A DNA stretch of 64,000 nucleotides from Neostapfia colusana (taxonomy: Eukaryota > Streptophyta > Magnoliopsida > Poales > Poaceae). The stretch is taken from positions 83,305,765 to 83,369,764 of the forward strand of contig JASWHV010000011.1 in NCBI GenBank assembly GCA_030760725.1, given 5' to 3'. The notes below the pieces were generated by a model. It searched no databases and was not told the origin of the DNA. It saw only the letters and a program-made list of their open reading frames with translations. Of the stretch, positions 11,019 through 20,241 are shown piece by piece; positions within the stretch are counted from its first letter, which is position 1; each line of letters opens with the position of its first letter. Made by a program: the position numbers and the translations under genes.

Positions 11019-11767
11019 GGAAGCTGGGACCCGACAGGTTGTCCCGGGAAGATTGTCTATTATCTACCGTATCTGTAGTTACGCCGGTGGTTGCCTCTGG
11101 TCGAAGGCTTCTGAGTCTTCATCTTGCCGCCCTGCCCATGCCGCATGCTAGTCGTAGTGGTTGATGACGGCGCAGGCGGCATGGGATGTCTTGTCGCGGC
11201 GTTTATTGTCTGGCAGGTTTTGACACCGCGCGCCAGTCTGTGATGCGACTGGGCGCAACAGCACCTGACAGACGCGTGCTCCGCGTTTCCGCGTCTCGGG
11301 AAGACGCGGGCCTTGAATACCTTGTACGGGCAAGGTGAGGAGCGCCTTTACGCCCGCCGCCTACCGCTCGGGGGCAGGCAGCACCATTCTTCTGGCCACG
11401 TGGCGGGTCCGGAGCCCTTCTCTGAGGTGAGAAGGGTCCGGCCTGCGGGGCACGTGGAGTCTCCGGACCTCTCCCCGCGGAGGGGGAGGTCCGGCCTCTG
11501 AATGCCACGTGGCGGGCCCGGAGCTCTCCTCTGCGGAGGGGGAGGTCCGGCCCTGCTGGACGCGTGGCGTCTTCGGACCTCTCTCCCGCGGAGGGGGAGG
11601 TCCGGCTTCTGTATGCCACGTGGCGGGCCCGGAGCTCTCCTCTGAGGAGAGGGAGGTCCGGCCCCGCCGAACGCGTGGTGCCTTCGGAGCTCTCCCTGCA
11701 GAGAAGGGCGAGTACCTTAGGCATTTTACCCTGTGCGCGGGGGTACCCCATATCTCAGGTACCGACA
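11019..11767 (-). repeat. G: minus-oriented Tat LTR, truncated by T1
   Basis: This is the first 749 bases (U3) of a Tat-family LTR on the minus strand. Its terminal TGTCGGTACC is at the right end (11767). At the left it is cut at the point where T1 inserted. It carries the GC-rich U3 repeats with CACGTG cores seen in every Tat LTR here. The flank GCGAT (11768-11772) followed by GATAGCAGG matches the interrupted E LTR, so G inserted into the 5' LTR of E. Whether G is a solo LTR or the 5' LTR of a whole element cannot be told, because the rest lies beyond T1. Confidence 0.85.
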
Positions 11768-12101
11768 GCGATGATAGCAGGGGTTGGCACTTTAGCCAGT
11801 CGCACCCTGGGTTCGCACCTCTGCAACTCATACGCTAGCCATTCACACCCAAGCTGTAACTCACCCCCAAGCTCAGGACTCCGGTTCTGAGCAGCAAGCA
11901 ATACAGCGAGCTCCATAGCTTGCCGTGGACGTAGGGTTTTACGCTCCGGCGGCCTGAACCACGTAAAACTCACCGTGTCAAGCTCTTGCTAACTCGTCCA
12001 TCCGCGCAAGCTCTCCGCAAGGGACTAGCCCTACCGAAAAAAGAACCTCCGTGGGCTGCCCAGTGCAGGCCCGGGGGAAGTGTCGACCGAACACTTCGAC
12101 A
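11768..12101 (+). repeat. 5' LTR of E, 3' portion only
   Basis: This is the R/U5 end of a Tat LTR, ending in CACTTCGACA at 12101. The U3 part lies left of G and T1, off the window. It matches the corresponding part of 32825-33942 with only scattered substitutions. Confidence 0.88.
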
Positions 12102-12103
12102 TT

Positions 12104-12121
12104 TGGCGTGCCAGGTAGGGG
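12104..12121 (+). other. Primer binding site of E (tRNA-Arg type, one mismatch)
   Basis: It reads TGGCGTGCCAGGTAGGGG. The other Tat copies read TGGCGCGCCAGGTAGGGG, complementary to the 3' end of plant tRNA-Arg (CCU) as I recall it. One C-to-T change separates E from that. It lies two bases after the LTR end. Arg-tRNA priming is characteristic of Ogre/Tat elements. Confidence 0.8.
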
Positions 12122-12152
12122 GCTTTTCCCCTTGCGCGACGAGTTTCCGCCG

Positions 12153-13990
12153 ATGAAGATGACCAAGCTTCCCTCAGCGGCAAACTCTCCCCCTCCACGT
12201 TCACGGTGAACCGTGACCAGTGGAGAGTACATGTCGACGCACTCAGGACGGAGTGTGTCGGCACAAGCTGGTAGCCAGCAGCCGACTCCGGCAACGCCGA
12301 CACCGGCAATGCAGGCTCCAACCAGCGTCAGGTCTTCAGTAGCGCTGGGCATACCCGGCGGGGGTGCGCTAGCTGCAGCAAGAGCGCTACTACACAATTC
12401 GCCTGCTGGGGACGCGCCGCAGGCAGCGACCTAGCAGTGGATTCACGAGGTAGACCGTCTCGTCGTCGCTGCCGCAAACCCTCGACTTCGGCGGGGACGA
12501 CGCTCCGGCCAACCGGCTGTGTCGCTGATGCGCATGCCAATGGTTTGCGAGCAGACGGCAGATTCCAGCTCCACCAGGCTCCAGTCGACGGATCTGAAGA
12601 CAGAGCTGGAACAGTGTCACTTGGGCCAAGATGCCCGGGTATACCTCGAGCAACATCGAGAAAGGCGTCGCAACCAAGAGGCTGGCGACAAACTCTCCTC
12701 CCTCGCGTTCGTGGCAAACCGTGACCAGGGGGGAGTACATGTCGACACACTCAGGACGGAGTGTGTCGACGCAAGCTGGGAGTCGGCAGCCGGCTCTGGC
12801 AGCGCCAACCCCGGCAATGCAGGCTCGGACCAGCATGAGATATTCTGCAGCGATAAGCGAACCCCACAGGGGTGCGCTAGCTGCAGCAAGAGCGCTACTA
12901 CGCAACCCACCTGCTGGGGACGCACCTCATTCAGTAACCCAGCAGTGGATACGCGAGGTAGACCGCCTCGTCGTCGCCGCTGCAAACCCTCGACTTCGGC
13001 GGGGACGACGCTCCGGTCAACCGGCTGAGTCGCTGACGCGCACGCCAACGGTTGACGGGCAGACGGCGGACTCCAGCTCCACCAGGCTCCCGTCGACGGA
13101 TCTGAGGGCAGAGCTGGAGCGATGCCACTTGGGCCAAGATGCCCGAGTGTTCCTCGAGCGACGTCGAGAAAGGCGTCGCATCCAAGAGGCTGGTGACAGC
13201 ATGACGTCGGCCTCGACCCAGCCTGAAGGGCAGATCTTCGCCACGCGAGCTCTGCCCCAGGCGTACGCCGCGCAGCATATGCCACAATCATATGCCCTGC
13301 AAACAGCGCCCTCGGTCTATGGAGCAGCCTTGCCCATACCGGGGTACACTGTGCCAGCGGCGAACCAAGCGTTCGCGGTGCCAACACCTGCAGCAACAGG
13401 AGCAAGATGTGCGGCCCTGGTGCCCCACCTTTGCTTCGCGAGGTGGCCGCGCAAGTTTCGGCCGCACCTGCCGAAAAAGTTTGACAGAAGCGTCAACCCG
13501 GCGGAGTTCCCCCAGATCTACTCCACCGCCGTACTTGCCGCAGGAGGGGATGAGGCCGTCATGGCCAACTACTTCCCCGTCGCCTTGACTGGCCCGGCCC
13601 GGTCTTGGCTCATGAACCTCCCTCAGGGTTCCATAACTTCCTGGGGAGAGCTCTGCCGGCAGTTCATCGCCAACTTCGGCAGCTCCTACACCCGTCCCGG
13701 CACGGAGCTTGACCTCCACGCCACCAAGCAACAACCTGGGGAATCACTGCGCTCCTTCATCCAGCGGTTCTCCCAGGTACGCAACACCATCGCCCACGTC
13801 CCGAATGCATCAGAAGTGGTCGCATTCTGACAAGGTGTGAGGGACGAGAAGATGCTTGAGAAGCTTGCGACCAGAGAGGTCTGCGATGCCTCTGAGCTCT
13901 TCAGCCTGGCGGACAAGTGCGCCAGAGCAGCCAAAGGGCGGAATTGGCACTCACTGCCAGCTTCCGAAGCCGGAAGACAGCCCGAAGACG
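12153..13990 (+). pseudogene. gag: Broken gag of E with duplicated N-terminal block
   Basis: It is homologous to the gag of B1 and B2. The frame from 12159 hits TGA at 12207-12209 (an Arg codon in B2) and TAG at 12432-12434 (a Gln codon in relatives). A block of about 508 bp from roughly 12180 is repeated from roughly 12688; because 508 is not a multiple of three the second copy is in another frame. From 12631 a 399-codon frame covers copy two and the conserved capsid core (WPRKFRPHLP to SFIQRFSQVR) until TGA at 13828-13830, again at an Arg position. Downstream the coding match continues to about 13985. There it switches abruptly to RNase H sequence, leaving out the zinc motif, protease and RT. 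Not functional as it stands. Confidence 0.88.
12180..13195 (+). repeat. Tandem duplication (2 x about 508 bp) in E gag
   Basis: Landmark ATGTCGAC occurs at 12231 and 12739, 508 bp apart, and the flanking sequence matches throughout (S/T/P/R-rich N-terminal gag). The join is at GGCGACAAACTC, where the end of the block (encoding EAGD) meets its start. The two copies have diverged visibly, so the event is not very recent. Confidence 0.85.
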
Positions 13991-14534
13991 GCGGAGTTCA
14001 AGCCGAGCTCCCGACCACGTCAGACAGCCAAGAGCCAAGCACTGGCTGACTTCGTGCCTGAGTGGACGCCAACGAAGGCTGACCCAGGGGGCCGCGAAGG
14101 CGGTGAACCAAAGTACCGAGCTCCGGTCTTCACCGGGCCTCACTGGACACTCTTCTTCGACGGCTCCTCGCGAAAGAAGGGGGCCGGTGCTGGCGTACTG
14201 CTTCTCATGCCATCGGGGGAGCAGTCTGGGTACATGGTGCGTCTCAATTCCAAGGCAACCAACAACTTGGCAGAATGTTGGAGAAAGACTTCCTCGCCTT
14301 GGACCTGCGCGACGTACCGTACGCTGGCAAGGCCGCAGCTGATGACCTCTCAACGAAGGCCTCCCTCGGAGCCCCTGCGCCCGAAGGAGTTTTCGAGTGG
14401 ACGTTGCTGCGGTCCACAGCCCAGCCCGCCGAGCCGGGCGAAGGGGGCTGAACCAGTGCCTCGAAGCTAGGCAGTCCCGGCAGCCCTGCAGCCATGGATG
14501 CCGCCAAAGGATCGTAAGCGTCACTGGGGACTCC
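13990..14534 (+). pseudogene. pol: RNase H / second RNase H remnant of E, left part
   Basis: The sequence matches the B1 pol from the end of the gypsy RNase H (KSQALADF) into the Tat-specific second RNase H (WTLFFDGS at about 14150). A further deletion follows TNNLAE, jumping to the end of that domain near 14277. The frame then breaks. The segment ends with the block before the integrase zinc region, at the GTGCA where F inserted (14535-14539). Confidence 0.82.
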
Positions 14535-14539
14535 GTGCA

Positions 14540-15853
14540 TGTCGAAGTGTTCAGTCGACACTTCCCCCGGGCCTGCACTGGGCAGCCCGCGGAGGTTCTT
14601 TTTTCGGTGGGGCTAGTCTCTAGCGGAGAGCTTGCGCAGATGGACGAGTTAGTAAGAGCTTGACACGGTGAGTTTTACGTGGTTCAGCGCCGGAGCGTAA
14701 AACCCTACGTCCACGGCGAGCTATGGAGCTCGCTGTATTTCTTGCTGCTCGGGGCCGGAGGCCTGAGCTTGGGGGTGAGTTACAGCTTGAGAGTGTATGG
14801 CTAGCGTATGAGTTGCCAAGTGCGAACCAACAGGGTTCGAACCCTTGCTATCGTCGCCTACCCGAGTCTTTTATAGTCCAAGACTCGGGTGGCTTACAAG
14901 GGGGGCCCGGGACCCGACAGGTGGTCCCGGGGAGATTGTCTATTATCTACCATATCTGCAGTTATGCCGGTAGTTGTCTCTGGCGAAGACTTCTGAGTCT
15001 TCGTCTTACAGCCCTGCCCATGCCGCATGCTAGTCGTAGTGGTTGATGACGGCGGGGGCGGCATGGGATGTCTTGTCGCTGTGTTTATTGGCTGGCAGGC
15101 CCTGACACCGCGCGCCAGTCTGTGATGCGACTGGGTGCAACGGCACCTGACAGAGGTGTGCTCCGTGTCTTCGCGTCTTGGGAAGGCGCGGGCCTTGAAT
15201 ACCTTGTACGGGCAAGGTATGGGGCGTCTTTACGCCCGCTGCCTACCGCTCGGGGGCAGGCAGCGCTGTTCTGCTGGACACGTGGCGGGCCCGGAGCTCT
15301 CCTCTGAGGAGGGGGAGGTCCGGCCCCGCAGGACACGTGGAGCCTTCGGACCTCTCCCCCGCGGAGGGGGGAGGTCCGGCTTCTGTCGGCCATGTGGCGG
15401 GTCCGGAGCTCTCCTCTAAGGAGGGGAAGGTCCGGCCCCGCGGGACATGTGGCACCTTCGGAGCTCTCCCCACAGAGGGGGGAGGTCTGGCGGGTCCGGA
15501 GCCCTTCTCTGAGGGGAGAAGGGTCCAGCCTGCGGGGCACGTGGAGCCTCCGCACCTCTCCCCGCGGAGGGGGAGGTCCAGCCTCTGTATACCACGTGGC
15601 GGGCCCGGAGCTCTCCTCTGCGGAGAGGGAGGTCCGGCCTCTCCGGACACGCGGCACCTTCGGACCTCTCTCCCGTGGAGGGGGAGGTCCGGCTTCTGTA
15701 TGCCACGTGGCGAGCCCGGAGCTCTCCTCTGAGGGGAGGGAGGTCCGGCCCCACTGGACACATGGCGCCTTCGGAGCTTTCCCTGCGGAGAAGGGCGAGA
15801 CCCTTAGGCATTTTCCCCTGTGCGCGGGGGTACCCTTATCGCGGGTACCGATA
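14540..15853 (-). repeat. 3' LTR of F (1,314 bp, expanded)
   Basis: A minus-oriented Tat LTR that is about 200 bp longer than its partner (1,114 bp). The extra length lies in the U3 repeats (about 15270-15780), where blocks with CACGTGG or CATGTGG and a GGAGCTCTCC/GGAGGTCC pattern are present in more copies. The U3 terminal base pair is changed (starts TATCGG on the minus strand instead of TGTCGG). A polypurine-type stretch, GGGCTCACC on the plus strand, follows at 15854. Confidence 0.88.
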
Positions 15854-16534
15854 GTGGCCCCCGGGCTCACCTCGGGGGAGGTAACGAGCCCGAGGTGAGG
15901 CCTTCTCCTACCCGCGCACTTTCTTGTCTTGAGTACTCCTTGTGCTGGCAGGGTCTTGACGGCTTCGGAGTTCAGCCTCTTAGGAGAGGGTGAAGCCTGG
16001 CATCGGAGCTCGGCCCGGCTGTGGGGGCGGAGGTCCGGAAGTCATCGGAGCACAGGTCCACGAAGGGCGTGAGGTCCGGCATCAGGGCTCGCCTCTGAAA
16101 GGAGGGCGAATGCTGGCATCAGAGCTCGGCCCAGCTTTGGGGGCGAAGTCCGGCACTGCTCAGTGGTCCCCCTTTCCTGTCCCTTAGTCTCATTTGGCTT
16201 ACTGTCCCAGGCCGGAATACGGGGCTCGGGTAATCCAATGCACTTGGTCCCGGAGGTCTGGCCCCAGCCCCAGTCAGGGTGTAACCGTCCGGCCCCCTGG
16301 TACTCAGACCGTAGCGCTGGGGGGCAGAGTGCGCATGCTTTGGGTGCAAGACCGGGCAAAGCAAGGCTCCTGACCCCCCGGTCTAGCGTAGGTCTTTTCT
16401 CGGAGGAGACCAACTGGCGGTACAGTACCCTTATAGGGGAGATCCAAAAGGCCACCGGGCCTCTGGCAGGTACCCCAAGCACTACCGCCTTCGGCAGGAC
16501 GGCAAATATCGACTATGCATGAGAGCCGAAAAGA
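15854..16534 (-). other. 3' region of F, left part
   Basis: Non-coding sequence between the F pol remnant and its 3' LTR. It matches the reverse of 31640-32824 in E, including about one and a half copies of the 115-bp unit that E carries five times. The polypurine tract (minus strand, GGGCCCGGGGGCCAC-like) abuts the LTR at 15854. B1 inserted at 16535-16539 (GGAGC). Confidence 0.78.
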
Positions 16535-16539
16535 GGAGC

Positions 16540-17637
16540 TGTCGGTACCTGAGATATGGGGTACCCCCGCGCACAGGGTAAAATGCCTAAGGTACTCGCC
16601 CTTCTCCGCAGGGAGAGCTCCAAAGGCGCCACGCGTCCTGCGGGGCCGGACCTCCCTCTCCTCAGAGGAGTGCTCCGGGCCCGCCACGTGGCATACAGAA
16701 GCCGGATCTCCCCCTTCGCGGGAGAGAGGTCCGAAGACACCACGCGTCCAGCGGGGCCGGACCTCCCTCTCCGCAGAGGAGAGCTCCGGGCCCGCCACGT
16801 GGCATACAGAGGCTGGACCTCCCCCTCCGCGGGGAGAGGTCCGGAGGCTCCACGTGCCCCGCAGGCCGGACCCTTCTCCCCTCAGAGAAGGGCTCCGGAC
16901 CCGCCACGTGGCCAGAAGAACGGTGCTGCCTGCCCCCGAGCGGTAGGCGGCGGGCGTAAAGGCGCCCCTCACCTTGCCCGTACAAGGTATTCAAGGCCCA
17001 CGTCTTCCCAAGACGCAGAAACGCGGAGCACGCGTCTGTCAGGTGCCGTTGCGCCCAGTCGCATCACAGACTGGCGCGCGGTGTCAGGACCTGCCAGCTA
17101 ATAAACGCCGTGACAAGACATCCCATGCCGCCTGCGCCGTCATCAACCACTACGACTAGCATGCGGCATTGGCAGGGCGGCAAGATGAAGACTCAGAAGC
17201 CTTCGACCAGAGGCAACTACCGACGTAACTACAGATACGGTAGATAACAAGCAATCTTCCCGGGACCACCTGTCGGGTCCTGGCTCCCCTTGTAAGCCGC
17301 CCGAGTCTTGGACTATAAAAGGCTCGGGCAGGCGTCGATAGCAAGGGTTCGCACTTTGCAACTCATACGCTAGCCATACACTCTCAAGCTGTAACTCACC
17401 CCCAAGCTCAGGCCTCCAGCCCTGAGCAGCAAGCAATACAGCGAGCTCCATAGCTCGCCGTGGACGTAGGGTTTTACGCTCCGGCGGCCTGAACCACGTA
17501 AAACTCGCCGTGTCAAGCTCTCGCTAACTCGTCCATCCGCGCAAGCTTTCCGCTAGGAGACTAGCCCCGCCGAAAAAAGAACCTCCGCGGGCTGCCCAGT
17601 GCAGGCCCGGGGGAAGTGTCAATCGCACACTTCGACA
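16540..17637 (+). repeat. 5' LTR of B1 (1,098 bp)
   Basis: It starts TGTCGGTACC and ends CTTCGACA, so the ends form a TGTCG/CGACA inverted pair. U3 (16600-16920) holds GC-rich repeats with four CACGTG cores (about 16676, 16792, 16850, 16903). An AATAAA lies near 17100 and a TATA box (CTATAAAAG) near 17314-17322. Transcription would be expected to start roughly 30 bases later. Confidence 0.93.
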
Positions 17638-17639
17638 TT

Positions 17640-17657
17640 TGGCGCGCCAGGTAGGGG
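17640..17657 (+). other. Primer binding site of B1 (tRNA-Arg type)
   Basis: It reads TGGCGCGCCAGGTAGGGG, two bases after the LTR end. It is complementary to the plant tRNA-Arg (CCU) 3' end as I recall it; Arg priming is typical of Ogre/Tat elements. Confidence 0.88.
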
Positions 17658-17694
17658 GCTTTTCCCCTAGCGCGACGAGTTTCCGCCGACGAAG

Positions 17695-20241
17695 ATGGCC
17701 AAGCTCCCTTCGGCGGCAAGCTCACCTCCCCCGCCTCCACGACGAACTGCGACCAGGGGGGAGTACAAGCCAACACACTCGGGACGGAGTGTGCCAGTAC
17801 AAGCTGGGAGCCAGTAACCGGCTCTGGCAGCGCCGACCCCGGCAATGCAGGCTCCAACCAGCGTCAGATCTTCAGTAGCGCCGGGCGTACCCGGAGGGGG
17901 TGCGCTAGCTGCAGCAAGAGCGCTACTGCACAATCCGCCCGCTGGGGACGCGCCTCAGGCAGCGACCCAGCGGTGGATTCTCGAGGTAGACCGTCTTGTC
18001 GTCGCTGCCGCAAGCCCGCGACTCCGGCGGAGACGACACTCTGACCAACCGGCCGTGTCGCTGATACGCACGCCGATGGTTGACGAACAGACGGCAGACT
18101 CCAGCTCTGCCAGCCCTCAATCGATGGATCTGAGGACAGAGCTGGAGCGGTGTCGCTCGGGTCAAGATGCCCGGGTATACCTCGAGCAACGCCGAGAAAG
18201 CCGTCGCTACCAAGAGGCTGACGACAGCATGACGTCGGCCTCGACCCAGCCTGAAGAGCAGACCTTCGCCATGCGATCTCTGCCCCAGGCCTGCGCCGTG
18301 CAGAATATGCCGCAGTCATATGTACTGCAGATGGCGCCCCCGGCCTATGGTGCAGCCTTTTCCGAACCGGGGTACACTGTGCCTAGTGCGAACCCAGCGT
18401 TCACGGCACCAGAACCTGCGGTGACAGAAGCAGGGTGTGCAGCCCTGGCGCCCCATCTTCGCTTTGCGAAGTGGCCGCGCAAGTTTCGGCCACACCTGCC
18501 CGAGAAGTACGACAGCAGCGTCAACCCGGCGGAGTTCCTCCAGATCTACTCCACCGCCGTACTTGCCGCAGGAGGGAATGAAGCCGTCATGGCCAATTAC
18601 TTCCCTGTCGCCTTGACCGGACCAGCCCGGTCTTGGCTCATGAACCTCCCCCAGGGTTCCGTCACCTCCTGGGGAGAGCTTTGCCGACAGTTCGTAGCCA
18701 ACTTCGGCAGCTCCTACACCCGGCCTGGCACGGAGCTCGATCTCCATGCCGTCCAGCAGCAACCTGGGGAGTCGCTGCGCTCTTTCATCCAGCGGTTCTC
18801 CCAGGTGCGGAACACCATCCCACACATTCAAAATGCTTCTGTGGTGGTGGCGTTCCGGCAAGGCGTCCGGGACAAGAAGATGCTCGAGAAGCTCGAGACC
18901 AGGGAGGTCCGCGACGTCTCAGAGCTCTTCAGTTTGGCAGACAAATGCGCCAGAGCAGCCGAAGGACGGAACTGGCACTCGCTGCCATCCTCCGAGTCAG
19001 GGGGACTGCCCGGATCTAGTCCTACTCCCTGTGGAGGCAGCAGGAAGGCCAAGAACCATGGCAGAAGCAAGATAGAGTCACCGACTGCAGCCCCAGTCGT
19101 CACTGCAGCGACGCTCGGTGGGGCTCGGGGGCCGCGCCCCGACAAGAAGCAGCGAAGATCACCAATCCCAGACGGTGATAAAGACAATATGTGCCCCGTG
19201 CACGGCAGCTGTCGCCACACTGCTGCCGAGTGCCGGGAGATCCGAAGGCTCGCAGAGCGCTTCCGCAAGAAGAAGCGGCAGCGGGCTGATGCCCTGCCCT
19301 TCCGTCCAAAGGAAGATGAGCAGAGGGTGGATGTTCCAGACAACATCGACCACCCAGAGGAGATCCAGGAGCCTCCGCGTGTCGTGAAGGCGGCACGCAA
19401 TCACGAGGATTCCGGCTCCAGCGACGATGAGCGTCGGAAGAAGCTTTACGTCATATACGGCGGGTCCGCCGACCCCTCGTCCCGAAGCGCAGTCAAGACT
19501 CTTCGCCGAGCGGTAGCGTCGGTGGCGCCACTCCCAAGTGCTGCACCGCACCTAAAGTGGATGGGGACCCCCATCAGCTTTGATGCCACCGACTGCCCCA
19601 GGAACATGGCTGGGGCCGGCCAACTACCGCTCCTGGTGGCCCCTACCATCGCCAACGTGAGAATGTACCACGTTTTGGTGGATGGAGGGGCTGGGCTGAA
19701 CCTCATCAGCCGTGCAGCTTTCCAGAAGCTGCAAATCCCGATGGCCAAGCTCACCCCGTCGAGCCTGTTCTCAGGGGTAGGGCCGGGACAGGTTATCCCC
19801 TACGGCAACATTAGTCTCCCGGTGACCTTCGGGGCTCTGGACAGCTATCGAACAGAGTACATTCTGTTCGACGTAGCGGAGATAGACCTCCCCTTCAACG
19901 CCATAATCGGCAGGCCAGCCCTGTACCGGTTCATGGCTGTAGCCCATTACGGCTACCTTGTCCTGAAGATGCTGACACCGACAGGCATTCTCAGGATTCG
20001 TGGGGACCGCACTGCTGCAGTGTCGGCCCTGGAGAAGCTCCAAGCACTCGCAACAGCTGGGGCATCAACCCCCGGCAATACGGAGCCGGATCAGCTCCGC
20101 CCGAACGCACGTCACCGTGCTTCCATCACAGCACCCCGGGTGCAACCTCTCGACGAGGGCGGCGTCCCCTTAAAGGTCGTCCAAGTCGGCGCCGAAGCTA
20201 CCCAGACCACCCGGGTAGCCGGGGGCCTGGATAGTAAATAG
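17695..20241 (+). CDS. gag-pro: Gag-protease part of the B1 polyprotein, one early stop
   Basis: The family start is ATG 17695 (matching the MTKL/MAKL start of B2, E and F), but codon 41 is TAA at 17815-17817 where relatives have CAG. The frame reopens and an internal ATG at 17845 gives 798 codons. The N-terminal 200 residues are low-complexity. The capsid core (WPRKFRPHLPEKYD to SFIQRFSQVR) lies near 18470-18810. A zinc-type motif CPVH-x3-H-x4-C is near 19192-19235, just after a basic region. The protease has VDGGAG near 19678-19695, the DGG form usual in Tat elements. The frame ends at TAG 20239-20241 and continues in phase into pol. The whole unit 17695-23877 is 2,061 codons in one frame. 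Confidence 0.9.

Noticed and set aside
16304..16972. Long open frames on both strands in Tat LTRs (this one and similar ones in every LTR copy)
   Set aside because: They recur wherever the GC-rich U3 repeats recur, in several frames and both strands, with repeat-like protein sequence. GC-rich repeats lack stops by chance.
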